51,344 bases of DNA from Bacillota bacterium (GCA_023228885.1 JALOAJ010000017.1:1-51344); one strand, 5' to 3'; shown: positions 15,930 through 26,600, numbered from the stretch's first letter. The notes: generated by a model not told the origin, from the letters alone. Numbers and translations: made by a program.

Positions 15930-15974
15930 TGGTGAGCAATGTGCGATTCGAACGCACGACACCTTGATTAAAAG
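15930..15974 (-). pseudogene. 3' half of a tRNA-Lys(UUU) gene, attachment-site-like
   Basis: On the minus strand, from 15974: anticodon loop CTTTTAA, anticodon-stem strand TCAAG, variable loop GTGTC, T arm GTGCG-TTCGAAT-CGCAC, acceptor strand ATTGCTC, discriminator A and an encoded CCA (15930-15932). The sequence before the anticodon loop does not pair with TCAAG and shows no D arm or 5' acceptor strand. A copy running from the anticodon loop to the CCA end is what tyrosine-recombinase integration leaves at one end of an element. Confidence 0.72.
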
Positions 15975-15993
15975 AACAGATTGGTGAAAGGCT

Positions 15994-16028
15994 TAGAAAA
16001 AGAGGGCTGATTTTAACATCAGACCTCT
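15994..16028 (-). terminator. Rho-independent terminator, minus strand
   Basis: AGAGG-g-CTGAT (16001-16011) pairs with ATCAG-a-CCTCT (16018-16028) around a 6-nt loop; on the minus strand TTTTTCTAA follows the stem. It lies about 320 nt beyond the end of the long minus-strand operon and is its first convincing terminator. Confidence 0.75.
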
Positions 16029-16056
16029 ATTCAAAAATTCATATTTAAATATAAAT

Positions 16057-16134
16057 TGAACCGCCGTGTACCTAATTGTATGCACGGTGGTGTGAGCGGG
16101 GCAAAGCTCATTAAGAGTTAGCCTCTACCCGATT
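16057..16134 (+). mobile_element. Orphan domains V and VI of a group II intron
   Basis: Domain V: CCGCCGTG (16061-16068) pairs with CACGGTGG (16083-16090) with one G-U wobble at the expected place (triad CGC, 16062-16064). Then come a 2-nt bulge (16081-16082) and a UAC/GUA distal stem. Domain VI follows: GGGGC (16098-16102) with GCCTC (16121-16125), an inner AGCTC/GAGTT stem, a single A in the 3' strand (TCTACCC) as branch point, and the typical end CTACCCGAT near 16133. The 5' domains and the reverse transcriptase are missing, so this is a relic. Confidence 0.7.
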
Positions 16135-16350
16135 GTGACGAATATGGCATAAATTTAATAAACGGAAACCCCAAACCGGGGCACGCATAGCCGCTGTGTA
16201 TCAACGCCCATAGTACATATTATGTGTATTTTCAAATGCAGAAAAGGTCAGTATGTTCGTTGCCCGTTTTCGTGTAAACCCGAAATGCCTGCTCCTATAA
16301 ATGCAAACTTCTTTATGTCGACCTACTAAGTGTTATTTGTTTCCAAGCTC

Positions 16351-19300
16351 CTATCTTATAATCAATGAAACACCATAAGCAACCGTATTGTTAGTTTGAA
16401 AGGTAAATAACTGGTCTCCTTTTTGAATATCTTGAAAGCTTGCTGTGCGTATTGTATTTTCTTCTAAAATATATACATTGCAACTGGAATGCAGGTTTAT
16501 AAAGCGTTCTACCGGTTTGGGCACGGGATCAAAAGATTCATTCGATAACAGTATTTGGCGGAAGTTACCGAGTAACACCCTGTCAAAATATGCCCATGTA
16601 GGCATGGCAGTTTTCACGATGACATAGTTGTAAGCTGAACTGGCGCTGTCTGCCGCAAGTACCTCTCCCCACATCATCTGCCTTGCCGTAACGTTGTTGG
16701 AATATCCCGATGATGCCAGCGATTGGTTTTGTATATTGTTGGCTTTATTTATATCCATGGTAGAATTTCCGAATTTATCGGTAAGTGTGGCGAAATTAGC
16801 CTCATAGTAAAAATCTTTGCACTTATCAAGCTTGAACAAAACCCGTATTGCGTTCACATTGCCCTTTGAATCCAACGAGTATTGGAAAACATCTCCGGGC
16901 TTTAAGTCATTTACGCTGGTTCCCTGAAAAAGCCCCGTGGGAGAATCTGTGTATAAAAGCGATGTGCCGCTACGCTTTTTCGTTGTGTCATAATAGTATC
17001 CCTGCGGTCCTATCAATTTTCCATTATCATCAAAAAACCTCAGGATGTGACCTTCATCGGAAATGTTATTCTCGACAGGCGCATAGAGGTCCATCAACCT
17101 TTTGCCGTAATATACAGGAATTTTATGATATTCGCCGTCCTCTTTAAATATGCGTATCGGGTCTTTTGCCACGACCGCTGACGGAGCGCTTGTTCTTAAT
17201 CCCCCTGCACCGGTGTTTTGCAAGCTCATGCGCAAATCGTCACTATCGATGATTGTCATATAACTGACCTTGTTTCTTTCAGTAATGTTGTACACCGCCG
17301 CAAAAATATAACTGCCGCCCACCAAATTATTGACTGTGATTGTGTAATAGGCATCATCAGCCTTATTGTACGCATTATATACATTGCCCACAGCATCATA
17401 TTCACCGGGGACAACAAAAATCTTTGTGTCGGATGAAATAAAATATTTGTCATCAAGTACGGCGATGCTGTGTTCCTCTTGTTCTTCATTGACCACCGGA
17501 CGCGAGATTCTTCCGGGCAGGTTTTGCAATGCATCGCTTGTATCGCCGGAAGATAAGGATGTTCTAAAAACATTGCGTATGACGCCCCTTTGATATGTTG
17601 CTGAATTATAACTGTCCGTTACCATTCCGCTTATTTTCATAAACGAAAAATCCGGGTCTGTGGTATATTGACCTATATCATAATTTTTGTAATGCAGCCG
17701 CAAATCCGAATCGTTATCGTTGCGTTCGCTTGAAGCAAGAATATTTACCGGCAATAAACCATTTGGGTCATTGGGATTAATTAAATCAATACCCGCTTTT
17801 TGTAGCGATATATTTTCTTGGTGCAAATAGTAAACATTCTGCGTATAGCCCGTGCCATCAAGTGACTTTGGGGTTCCATCATCTTGCAAGTCGGTAACCG
17901 GCACACATTCCATATCCATTTCTACCTTAGGCGTTTGAATTTTATTGATTTTCCCTTCATCGTTAGTATAAAATTTAATGATTTGGCTGTTAGTTTGCAT
18001 TTTTCCGCCTGTTGTCTTGGTTAATGCGCTATGTGTCGGAATGTCCGCTCTTCTTACCGTTTCGGTATGCATTATGCCGTTGTTGAGGTTATATATCACC
18101 TGTACCTTGTCTGCAAAATCATAATATAGGATATGGTCTTGACCGGACAATATTTTTGCTTGAACTTTGGGATTGAGTACATCTTTTGCACCTCCGATAG
18201 CAATCAAATATCCTATATTTTCGGCGGCGTTGTTTTTAGGTAAATAACCGACAATCCTACCCTGGGAATCAAGGTTTAATTGTACATTGTCCCCTACATG
18301 CAGCATTTTTCCGTAATCTTGAAAAAACTTTTTGGTCATATCATATCGCATATCGTCAATTATGCATGCTAAATAACCATCTTCACTAATGATTTCGCTG
18401 ATTACACCGCTAATGACAAGGGGAGTCAAAACACTTTGAGAGCTGATGCCGCTTACTATATTGATGAATATAACCTTGCCATCCTTTGACACATAGTGTT
18501 CAATAACAGCGTTTTCCCGTATATCTTCTATAGACGCGGGAGCCCCCAATTTAGTTATAATAATAGCGTCTTTACCATTCGGGTCAACATCTAATACATT
18601 TATAGATTTATCAGTTACATAAATTTTATTATCGGTTGCGTAAGACCGAGAAACAATGTACGGGTTATACTCCCTTATATGCACCACATCAAAAACGCCG
18701 TCGCCTTCGTTGTCGTACATCATTATCGAGCCATTTAAAGAAGTTAAAATTGAATTTAGGTCAAATGCCAATGTGCCGGAGTAACGATAATTATATAATT
18801 CTACCGCTGATAAAGCAATAGAGGCGACTTTTTCTTCGTTTCGGTTAGTTTCACTTATATTCGAATAGATTAAATTTATTGATTGACCCGTTATATCTAC
18901 ATTTCTAATCATATCGGCTGTTAAAAAAAGTTTTGTGAACCCCGGGTTGGCAGGGCTTGCAAATAGCGCCGTATAATATTCCAAGTCTTGATTATCTTTG
19001 TAATATACTGTTGTCGGAACGCCAAGGTAGTTCTTAAATGTACCATTTTTATCTTCAAACATCTTATTGCCAATAAGAACATAACCTTTCCGGGCTGCAT
19101 GGGACGGCTGCCCGTTTACAGACGGTACGGTTGTGAAATCATTTGCCGTGATAAGTCCGGTATATTTGATAATATTTAATTTTGTTAATATACAGGAATC
19201 CTTGACTATTTTGTAGCTTTCCTCTCCCAAATATGTACTTTCGACCATGTCAAGCTCTAAAACATTATAAAACATCTTTGAAAGAATCGGAACGGTTACA

Positions 19301-20502
19301 TCTTGTGTTATATCATTCACATCTATACCCTTAAAAACGCCGTATCGGTAAGCCGCTAACAAATATCCGGTGGGATATTCCCCCAATGTATCAGCAACAA
19401 TGGAATATCCCAAGGCAGATAATAAAACTTTTACACATTGTATCAATGTAATGTTTTCATCTGGGTAAAAGAATTGTTCGTCTATGCCGCTTATTAACCC
19501 AAGATTTGCCGCCATGTTGATTGCGCCGCTTTGGGGGTGAGAGGCAGGTACATCGGCAAATTTGCCGCTTGCTAAACCTAATTCGTCTATATCAATCCCC
19601 AACGCGCTAAGGACTATTCCCACCAATTCGGCACGTGTAATAACGGCATCAGGGTTGCCGTATTCCGGAATCACTCCCATGTTTGCAAGTAATTTCACAT
19701 GATCACCATAAAAATCCATGCTTTTTTCAAAATCATTTGCAAATTGCGGTTGCGAATCCTCTGCTGAAACTTTCGGAGGATCTGATACCGGCTTTGTAGG
19801 CACAAATTTACTGGTTTTATACACTCTAAAATCATCCATATAAAAATCAACGGGAACCGACGGTGCCCCGCCGAACATAAGACCGCTGTTTTCATAGTTG
19901 GTATCAGGGGTTGGATTTAACGCAAGCGTCTGCTTGGTAAATACCGATTCGCCATTTATATAAACCAAGTATGTATTCTCTTTTGTATTAAATACCAAGT
20001 CAATATAATTCCACTGACCGTTATGGTATGCACCGGATATTTTCTGAGAGCCGTTTATGTTCCAAATTGTGCCGTCACCTTTAAAGCGTAGCAACCAAGT
20101 GCTCCTATTGGTAGGCATATATCGGAAATTACAATTTAAAAAGTCTCCGGCGCCTTCCGCTGTAAAATTAGGTAATAGTTTATAGCTGATAATCGTAACT
20201 TCATTGTTGTCGGCTCTTAAATCAGCAGGCATGGCGTTGAAACTTGCGTCATAGGCATTGCCTATGAAGGACATCTTCAAGACTCCGTTCCCGTTCAGAT
20301 TGGCAACTCTGAAAGTGGCGCCTTGTCTTTCGTTGGCGTTGCCGCCATTTGCCCCGAAGTATTTTGCAAAGCCGCCCGCTGTATCCTTATTAAAATCATT
20401 TTCATAGATTATAGTCTCATCCGCAGCAGCAGCAAACACAAAATTAAAGATAATTGAAATTGCCATTAATAAAGAAATTAACTTTTTCATATCAAAATTC
20501 AT
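16351..20502 (-). CDS. Giant SLH-anchored surface protein with LamG-like domain
   Basis: A 1383-residue secreted protein. A signal peptide (about 1-26) is followed by a LamG/concanavalin-like domain (about 30-229, beginning YENDFNKDTAGGFAKYFG and ending VDFYMDDFRVYK) and three SLH repeats (about 255-420). Then come roughly 960 residues rich in short beta strands (for example YYDTTKKRSGTSLLYTD) with no recognised catalytic domain. The part after the SLH repeats shares its order of motifs with the 865-residue protein at 48346-50943. The SLH repeats tie it to the wall polymer. It is last in the long operon, 88 nt after the glycosidase gene, so it may be the abundant surface scaffold or glycan binder. 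The start ATG is the one with GGAAAGG upstream. Confidence 0.8.
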   Translation of the reverse strand: MNFDMKKLISLLMAISIIFNFVFAAAADETIIYENDFNKDTAGGFAKYFGANGGNANERQGATFRVANLNGNGVLKMSFIGNAYDASFNAMPADLRADNNEVTIISYKLLPNFTAEGAGDFLNCNFRYMPTNRSTWLLRFKGDGTIWNINGSQKISGAYHNGQWNYIDLVFNTKENTYLVYINGESVFTKQTLALNPTPDTNYENSGLMFGGAPSVPVDFYMDDFRVYKTSKFVPTKPVSDPPKVSAEDSQPQFANDFEKSMDFYGDHVKLLANMGVIPEYGNPDAVITRAELVGIVLSALGIDIDELGLASGKFADVPASHPQSGAINMAANLGLISGIDEQFFYPDENITLIQCVKVLLSALGYSIVADTLGEYPTGYLLAAYRYGVFKGIDVNDITQDVTVPILSKMFYNVLELDMVESTYLGEESYKIVKDSCILTKLNIIKYTGLITANDFTTVPSVNGQPSHAARKGYVLIGNKMFEDKNGTFKNYLGVPTTVYYKDNQDLEYYTALFASPANPGFTKLFLTADMIRNVDITGQSINLIYSNISETNRNEEKVASIALSAVELYNYRYSGTLAFDLNSILTSLNGSIMMYDNEGDGVFDVVHIREYNPYIVSRSYATDNKIYVTDKSINVLDVDPNGKDAIIITKLGAPASIEDIRENAVIEHYVSKDGKVIFINIVSGISSQSVLTPLVISGVISEIISEDGYLACIIDDMRYDMTKKFFQDYGKMLHVGDNVQLNLDSQGRIVGYLPKNNAAENIGYLIAIGGAKDVLNPKVQAKILSGQDHILYYDFADKVQVIYNLNNGIMHTETVRRADIPTHSALTKTTGGKMQTNSQIIKFYTNDEGKINKIQTPKVEMDMECVPVTDLQDDGTPKSLDGTGYTQNVYYLHQENISLQKAGIDLINPNDPNGLLPVNILASSERNDNDSDLRLHYKNYDIGQYTTDPDFSFMKISGMVTDSYNSATYQRGVIRNVFRTSLSSGDTSDALQNLPGRISRPVVNEEQEEHSIAVLDDKYFISSDTKIFVVPGEYDAVGNVYNAYNKADDAYYTITVNNLVGGSYIFAAVYNITERNKVSYMTIIDSDDLRMSLQNTGAGGLRTSAPSAVVAKDPIRIFKEDGEYHKIPVYYGKRLMDLYAPVENNISDEGHILRFFDDNGKLIGPQGYYYDTTKKRSGTSLLYTDSPTGLFQGTSVNDLKPGDVFQYSLDSKGNVNAIRVLFKLDKCKDFYYEANFATLTDKFGNSTMDINKANNIQNQSLASSGYSNNVTARQMMWGEVLAADSASSAYNYVIVKTAMPTWAYFDRVLLGNFRQILLSNESFDPVPKPVERFINLHSSCNVYILEENTIRTASFQDIQKGDQLFTFQTNNTVAYGVSLIIR

Positions 20503-20509
20503 TAGCCTT

Positions 20510-20564
20510 TCCGGCTCACAAAATTATATTGTAGTTTGCATCTGCGCGCTTACCGTGAGCCGGA
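20510..20564 (-). other. Intercistronic hairpin before the giant SLH gene
   Basis: TCCGGCTCAC (20510-20519) and GTGAGCCGGA (20555-20564) form a perfect 10-bp stem with a 35-nt loop. The 3' strand on the transcript abuts the GGAAAGG ribosome site of the next gene. It could be a processing, stability or attenuation element adjusting the last gene of the operon. Confidence 0.6.
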
Positions 20565-20590
20565 TAAGGCGTACAAGCGTTACTTTTCCG

Positions 20591-23500
20591 TTATTCAATA
20601 ATGATATTTTTACAAAGCGGCCGCAAACAATCGAAATCCCAAATAAAGCACTTTACTTTACTTGTAAATGTTGAAAGCCCGAACTTTATTTTTGTGTCAG
20701 ATTTATAGTCTGGATTTTGTATGGTAGTATTTGAGATGCTAATAAGATTGCCATTTTCATCGTATTGAGCGACAACTGCGCAAACATCGGAGGGCGTGAT
20801 TTTGGGTTGCCTGTCTAAGTTTCTTATAACAACATCAAAGACATTTTTTTTATCTAAATCATAAAGGTAAAAGGCGGGCTCCGAAAACGAATGAACAGAA
20901 ACATCCATCAGCATGCCTTCGGTTTGGGCATCTCCCGTTTTACAATTATATATCAGCACATCGTCTATATATACAATATCCGCCTGTGCGCTATTGAGTG
21001 CGAACATCATTTGAAAATTAGACAATCCTGAAATAGTTGGATTGTTTTTTGAAATCATTTTGCCGTTAATATACACATCAAAAAATTTGCCGGCTGTTTC
21101 CTTCCGCAACACTACTGTAACCCCGGTCCATTCTCCTGGCGTGTATGTGCAACTTGATGGCGCAGGCGTTTGATTTAGGGGGGAAACCACGCCGTTCCTT
21201 CGAAACTGCAGCATGATTTGACCTGTAAAAGCCCCGTTGTTTCCATTGTTGAAATTCATCTGAAATACATCTGTACCGTTTCTCTGATTTTGTGTTACAG
21301 GGTCAAGTTGGGCAAAGTTTGTCTTAATTTTATATGAAATTACGCCAATCAAGCCGTTTTCTGTTACATTCGAGTCAATCGCCGTTATATAAGCATTACA
21401 GGTTCTGATAGCTGTTCTATTAGTTATGTCACCTGTGGTTGCAAACTTTAAAACTTTCCCCGGCGCATTTGCCTCGCTTCCGTCTGCTACCCGAATAGTT
21501 GAGTATTCTCCCAATTCTGTAATACAATTTCCATTTTCGACCGCCGAGCCGGCATCACCGGCACCCGGAGCGCTAACCGTGCCGAAATATATTGCTTTTT
21601 TACCAATATCGTCGTTGTTGAAATCAGTTTCAAAAAGCACATTGACCGCTGCGTACGGAACAGTTGTTTCCTTTTGTTCCCCAAAGGGCGCTTTAGCAGA
21701 ATCAAATATTCTGTATCCCCAACCGCGCACATTTAGTTCAAGTTCTTCCGAATAATAATCTTTATCGCCAAAAGTTACTATTATACTGATATTATTGTCG
21801 AAATCGGCGCGCTGCACCTTTTTATCGGCAGTCAATATTTCATGATTAATCATGCGCGCATAGCGCACTTTTTCATTTGCAGTATAAATACGCGCCATGT
21901 GTGCAGTTATCGTATCCCTCACAAGTTCATCCGATTGCCAAAACGCGGATAAAACGGCAACCATCGCCGGTTGACCCATTAAAATGCAGTAAAGTTCATG
22001 TGTCTTTAACCATTCTTTATCGAAAAACTTGGCGGTTCCCATATTCCATCTTGTATGGGTTTGAACGCAATCACCAAAGACAAGTTGCCATATTGGCAGT
22101 ATATATTCAGGAGCTTTTAGCAATTCCTCTTTTTCATACTGAGGCAGCGCTCCCTCTTTATACATATTAAATATGGCTGACTCATTACCTTCATATGTGG
22201 TCAGCGGGAGAAACGAACGGGCGCCTTCAAAATAATCGGCATACGGGACAAAACACGACCAACCGCCTTCCGATCCTACTGCAATACCCAAATCCCTATG
22301 CCATTGCAAAAGTTCGGCTCTGTAAGTTTGTGCCTCGCTTCTTGTCATAGGGTGGTTTGGGTCATAATCTTCGTATAAGGCTTGCGCCGCCGTTGTATCA
22401 ATAAAACGTGCAACATACCCTTTTTCGTCTTGGTCAGGCGGAACCAAGGTTTTTGCATAGTCCAATTGCAATGCTTCGGTCAGGTTATAAGTCAGATAAG
22501 TTCCGCCGTCCACCGTTGGTACGGAAAACAGTCTTAAACGCTCACCATCCGCCTTTAGCTTGGCATGTTCAACAGGAACGGGAAAATGATTCGGATTCAT
22601 ACCTCCTGCAATTTTATTTTCATCACCGGATGCTACAAAATCTTCGAAAATACTATATCTTGATGCCGCATATCCCATATTTTTTATTGTTTCAATTTCT
22701 GCGGCAGACATTTTATTAAACCTTGCACTACCACCATAAAAAATACATCTTTCCACCCCTGCATCCACAAGCGTTTGTGCAACCGATACGGCATGGCTTG
22801 GGTTTGTGTTAAGGTCTTGATAATAAAACGCAGGTGCACCTACTATCATATCGATAACCGGATTTTCTTTCACCTTTTCTTGCAGAGTTACAATAAGCCC
22901 TTCGTCTTGAGCTATGTCACGGTATCTCTCGCACATTCCCACATATCCGCCTTGTTCTTGAAAAACATACCTTAACGACCGAGTATAGGTAAAGTCACCC
23001 CACGAGTGCTCCCAAATGTTGGTGGCGCAAAGAGAGCCTTCGAATTCACGAAGTTGGATAGCTGCATCAAAAGGTGTTTCGACAATCTGCAGCATAGAGT
23101 TTTTATTATCGGTGAGTCCCGACCATGGCTGATTGAAATTGTGTCCCGCATATAACGCGTAATAATCAGTTGATATTTTGCCGTTTGACGGCGCATTACC
23201 ATCCCATAGGTATAAATCTTCCACAGGAATTCCTACACCTTCTCTATACGGTAACACCAGAGTATCCTGATGTTTTTCCCCTACGAAAGGGTATGGTATT
23301 CCAACCCAATTGTTGGATTTGCCGTTTGGGTTTGTAGTTGAAACAAAGGTAAGTGAAAATCTGAATTCGCCTTCATCGGGAGCCAATGTAATAACAAAAC
23401 TATATTTGTCCTTGGAACGGGATATATTGCCCGTTATGGAGTTGCCGGATATTTGTACATTATTATATGTAAACGCACTCATTGATGCAGGTTTTCGTTG

Positions 23501-23665
23501 ATGCCATACTCTGTTTGCAGTAGTAACTTTTATCAGGCTTGTATCGGTGTCAAGGCAAACACTAATTTTATTATTTGAGATTTCATACTCTTGCGCATGA
23601 GTAAAAATGCATGATATAAATAATAATATAAAGACTGTGCATATACAAATTGGCAGCTTGTCCAT
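20591..23665 (-). CDS. Secreted GH129/GH101-related glycoside hydrolase with C-terminal LamG-like domain
   Basis: The start is the ATG at 23665, after AAAGGGG, one base past the preceding stop codon. The 1024-residue protein has a signal peptide, a beta-rich N-terminal part and a long (beta/alpha)-barrel region. The string GVGIPVEDLYLW, then GHNFNQPWSGLTD, YDPNHPMTR and WHRDLGIAVGSEGG resembles the GH101-related GH129 family (alpha-N-acetylgalactosaminidases). D423 (RFIDTTAA) and E466 (GSEGG) are candidate nucleophile and acid/base. A LamG-like domain (about 678-909) and a roughly 100-residue tail follow. There is no SLH anchor. The family call is from motif memory and the substrate is inferred. 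Confidence 0.6.
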   Translation of the reverse strand: MDKLPICICTVFILLFISCIFTHAQEYEISNNKISVCLDTDTSLIKVTTANRVWHQRKPASMSAFTYNNVQISGNSITGNISRSKDKYSFVITLAPDEGEFRFSLTFVSTTNPNGKSNNWVGIPYPFVGEKHQDTLVLPYREGVGIPVEDLYLWDGNAPSNGKISTDYYALYAGHNFNQPWSGLTDNKNSMLQIVETPFDAAIQLREFEGSLCATNIWEHSWGDFTYTRSLRYVFQEQGGYVGMCERYRDIAQDEGLIVTLQEKVKENPVIDMIVGAPAFYYQDLNTNPSHAVSVAQTLVDAGVERCIFYGGSARFNKMSAAEIETIKNMGYAASRYSIFEDFVASGDENKIAGGMNPNHFPVPVEHAKLKADGERLRLFSVPTVDGGTYLTYNLTEALQLDYAKTLVPPDQDEKGYVARFIDTTAAQALYEDYDPNHPMTRSEAQTYRAELLQWHRDLGIAVGSEGGWSCFVPYADYFEGARSFLPLTTYEGNESAIFNMYKEGALPQYEKEELLKAPEYILPIWQLVFGDCVQTHTRWNMGTAKFFDKEWLKTHELYCILMGQPAMVAVLSAFWQSDELVRDTITAHMARIYTANEKVRYARMINHEILTADKKVQRADFDNNISIIVTFGDKDYYSEELELNVRGWGYRIFDSAKAPFGEQKETTVPYAAVNVLFETDFNNDDIGKKAIYFGTVSAPGAGDAGSAVENGNCITELGEYSTIRVADGSEANAPGKVLKFATTGDITNRTAIRTCNAYITAIDSNVTENGLIGVISYKIKTNFAQLDPVTQNQRNGTDVFQMNFNNGNNGAFTGQIMLQFRRNGVVSPLNQTPAPSSCTYTPGEWTGVTVVLRKETAGKFFDVYINGKMISKNNPTISGLSNFQMMFALNSAQADIVYIDDVLIYNCKTGDAQTEGMLMDVSVHSFSEPAFYLYDLDKKNVFDVVIRNLDRQPKITPSDVCAVVAQYDENGNLISISNTTIQNPDYKSDTKIKFGLSTFTSKVKCFIWDFDCLRPLCKNIIIE

Positions 23666-23666
23666 A

Positions 23667-26600
23667 CTAATTCCCCTTTTCAATTATTTCATGTCCTCTG
23701 GCTTTTACTGTAATTGAAAAATCTTCAGCAGTATAAGGCGTGCTGCCGAAATTCGCTATTATGATTATTCCGTTGTCAAATACCGTTTGATGCACCAATT
23801 TATCCTGTGTTAGGAACTTATGGTCAATCATGTGGGCATATTGCACCGGTTTGTTTGAATTATATACTCTTATCATATGGTCAATAATCATTTTCTTATT
23901 ATTTTCGTTACTGTCCCAAAAAGCCGGCAGAACCGTAACCATTGCAGGCTGACCCATAAGGGCACATAACAGTTCTTGTGTTTCTGTCCATTCATTGTCA
24001 AAAAACTTTGCCGTACCGAAATTCCATCTTGGGAATGTTTGAACACAATCTCCGAATACCAGTTGCCAAAGGGGTAAGATATATTTGGATGCCGAAAGCA
24101 ATTCTGCTTTTTCCGCATCTGCCAGCACACCCGCTTCATACATATTGAATATATTAGTTTCCGGTGTTTCTGCCGTGTTCAATGGCACGGTGGAACGAAG
24201 CCCCTCAAAATAATCCACATACGGAACAAAACAAGACCAACCGCCCTCTGAACCTATAGCAATACCTAAATCTCGATGCCACTTTAGAAGCTCAACTCTA
24301 TAATTCTTATTATCGGTTCTTGTCATGGGATGGTTTGGGTCGTAACACTCCATCAAAGCCTGTGCCGCAGTAACATCAAGAAAACGAACGGGGTAATTCT
24401 TTTGATTTTGGTCAGGTGTAACAACGCCTTTCGCATATTTTAGCTGCAAGGATTCGCACAAGCAATAATGATAATAGTTTCCTCCGCCAACCATAGGCGC
24501 TGCAAAAAGCGTTGCACGTTCACCATTTGCACGGAGTATGCCGTCTTCCAGTATCACCGGAAAATGATTGGGGTTCATACCTGCAGCAAGCTTATGTTCA
24601 TCCCCCGGCGCTACAAAATCTTGGAAAATACTATATCGCGATGTTGCATATCCCATCTTTTTCACAATCTCTATTTCTTCCGCAGACATTTTGCTATATC
24701 TTGCGCTGCCGCCATAGAAAATGCATTTTTCCAACCCGCTGTCTAAAAGGGTTTGCGCTATTGATAAAGCTCGGCTTGGTTCGGGATTGTTGTCCTGCCA
24801 ATAGAACGCAGGAGCTCCAACAATCATATCGACATTGGAGTTTTTCTCCGCCTTATCCTTTAATGTTACAATTAACCCTGTTTCTTCGGCGTATTCACGG
24901 TACTTTTGACATACTCCTACATAGCCGCCTTCGTTTTGGAAAATGTGTTTAACCTTACGGGCATAAGTAAAATCACCCCTTGAATGCTCCCAAACACCTT
25001 CCGCCGTAAGAACACCATTAGTTCTGGCAATTTGTATCCCCGCATCAAAAGGTGTTTCAACAATTTCAAGCACAGAGCTTTCGCCATCGGTTAGACCCAT
25101 CCATGGTTGATTTATATTGTGACCGGCGTAAAACACATAATAATTTGTATTGATTTTATCATGCCACATATATGTATCACCTACCGGTATTCCTACTCCG
25201 TCACGGTATGGAATAGTAAGGGTGTCGCCATTTTCACCTATATACGGACCCGGAAAGCGAACATAATTATTAATGCCTGTTGCAACAGGCGTAAGTGTGT
25301 AATCAAATTCCTGCGCATCAGATTTAAGGGATATATCCATTTTTAGTATGTCTGCACCTTCTCTTGTAACTGTGCCCGTCATGCTAAGCGGTCCGGTCAC
25401 TTCCAAACGGGAATAGCCGTAGCCTGTGACCAAAAGGGCTTTTTTCCATACCCTTTTCGGGGTAACGACATACAACTCCGCATTATCCATGTTTATTGAT
25501 ATGGTCATCATCCCGTTACTTATGGTATGTTTTGCCTTAGATAAAAAATCAAAATTTAAAAGGCGTTCGATGATAATGCTTGCTTCGGCGCGAGTTGCAT
25601 TATTATCTGCATTGAAATTCCCGTTTTGGTCTCCGGTAACTATCCCATCCTTCGTAGCAATGGCAATATATGGCTTAAACTGTTCATCGATAGACAAAAA
25701 ATCGGCTATCTTTATTTGCTGCTTGGTTTGTAAGCCTTCAGGGGCAATGTTTTCACCATATAAAGCCCGCACCGCAATGCGTGTCATTTCGCCGCGGGTA
25801 ATCTCCTGATAATAATCCGAAAACTCCCCTTCTTTTACCATGTTCATTTCAATTGCCTTATTGATGTAAGCATCAGACCAACTGTCTCTTGGTCCATTTA
25901 CACTTTGTTTCATGCCTGCCACGAGCATTTTTATAAACTCATTAACGGTAACTGGGGCATCCGGTCGAAAGGTGTTGTCATGGTATCCCGCAACAGCGCC
26001 TGTTCCAATTAGCCTCATTATGGTTTTCTCCGCCCAGTGTTCAACGACATCATCCGGCGTTTTTTCGGTCCATACCAGCATATCTGGGTTTGTGACATTA
26101 GAAGCCTTGACCGAAGTGTTGGCCAATGCCAATATTTCATCAAAAGCAAGCTCTGCATCAAAAGAATCGGTTTTATACACAATAAAATTATCCAGATAAG
26201 CTGTAGCCGCGTTTTTTAAGTCGGCGCCGAACATAATGCCAACCTTTCGTAAATCTATTTCCTTGTCTATTGGTTGGTTTATTGTTAACGCCTTTTTATT
26301 AAAATACACATCAAAGGTTTTGCTTTTTGAATCAAATATCATATCCACCTTATTCCATTGGGCGCTTTTAAAAGCCGATGGTATGCTTGCTCCCCCGGAC
26401 TCAACAGAGTTGTCGTTTTTTAACAGCGCCAATCGGCTTGCACGCCCGGTGACTGCATCGCGCAAAGAATAAACGAATGTGTCTGATACAGCCTTTTCAT
26501 CGAAACAAGGCATCATATCAAAACTCACTACTGTCATTTTTGACAACCCTGTCATATCTATCGATATTGCAGACACATTCGACTCTTTAGAATTCTTTTC

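Larger units (their letters stand above)
15779..16350. other. Gene-poor scar region
   Basis: This 570-bp stretch has no convincing protein gene. It holds a tRNA-Lys 3' fragment, an intrinsic terminator and the last two domains of a group II intron, listed separately. 15779-15929 shows nothing I recognise. 16135-16350 contains only a short CCCC/GGGG hairpin (near 16169-16182) and a 36-codon cysteine-containing frame without a ribosome site (16222-16329). Confidence 0.6.

Noticed and set aside
15930..15974. Complete tRNA-Lys gene
   Set aside because: No 5' acceptor strand, D arm or matching anticodon-stem strand is found beyond the anticodon loop.
21426..21755. Antisense open frames within the glycosidase and LamG genes
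   Set aside because: They mirror the codon pattern of the strongly supported minus-strand genes and have no ribosome sites or recognisable domains.
24512..24952. 146-codon plus-strand frame inside the GH129-like gene
   Set aside because: It is a shadow of a gene supported by paralogy across its whole length; the antisense product has no family features.
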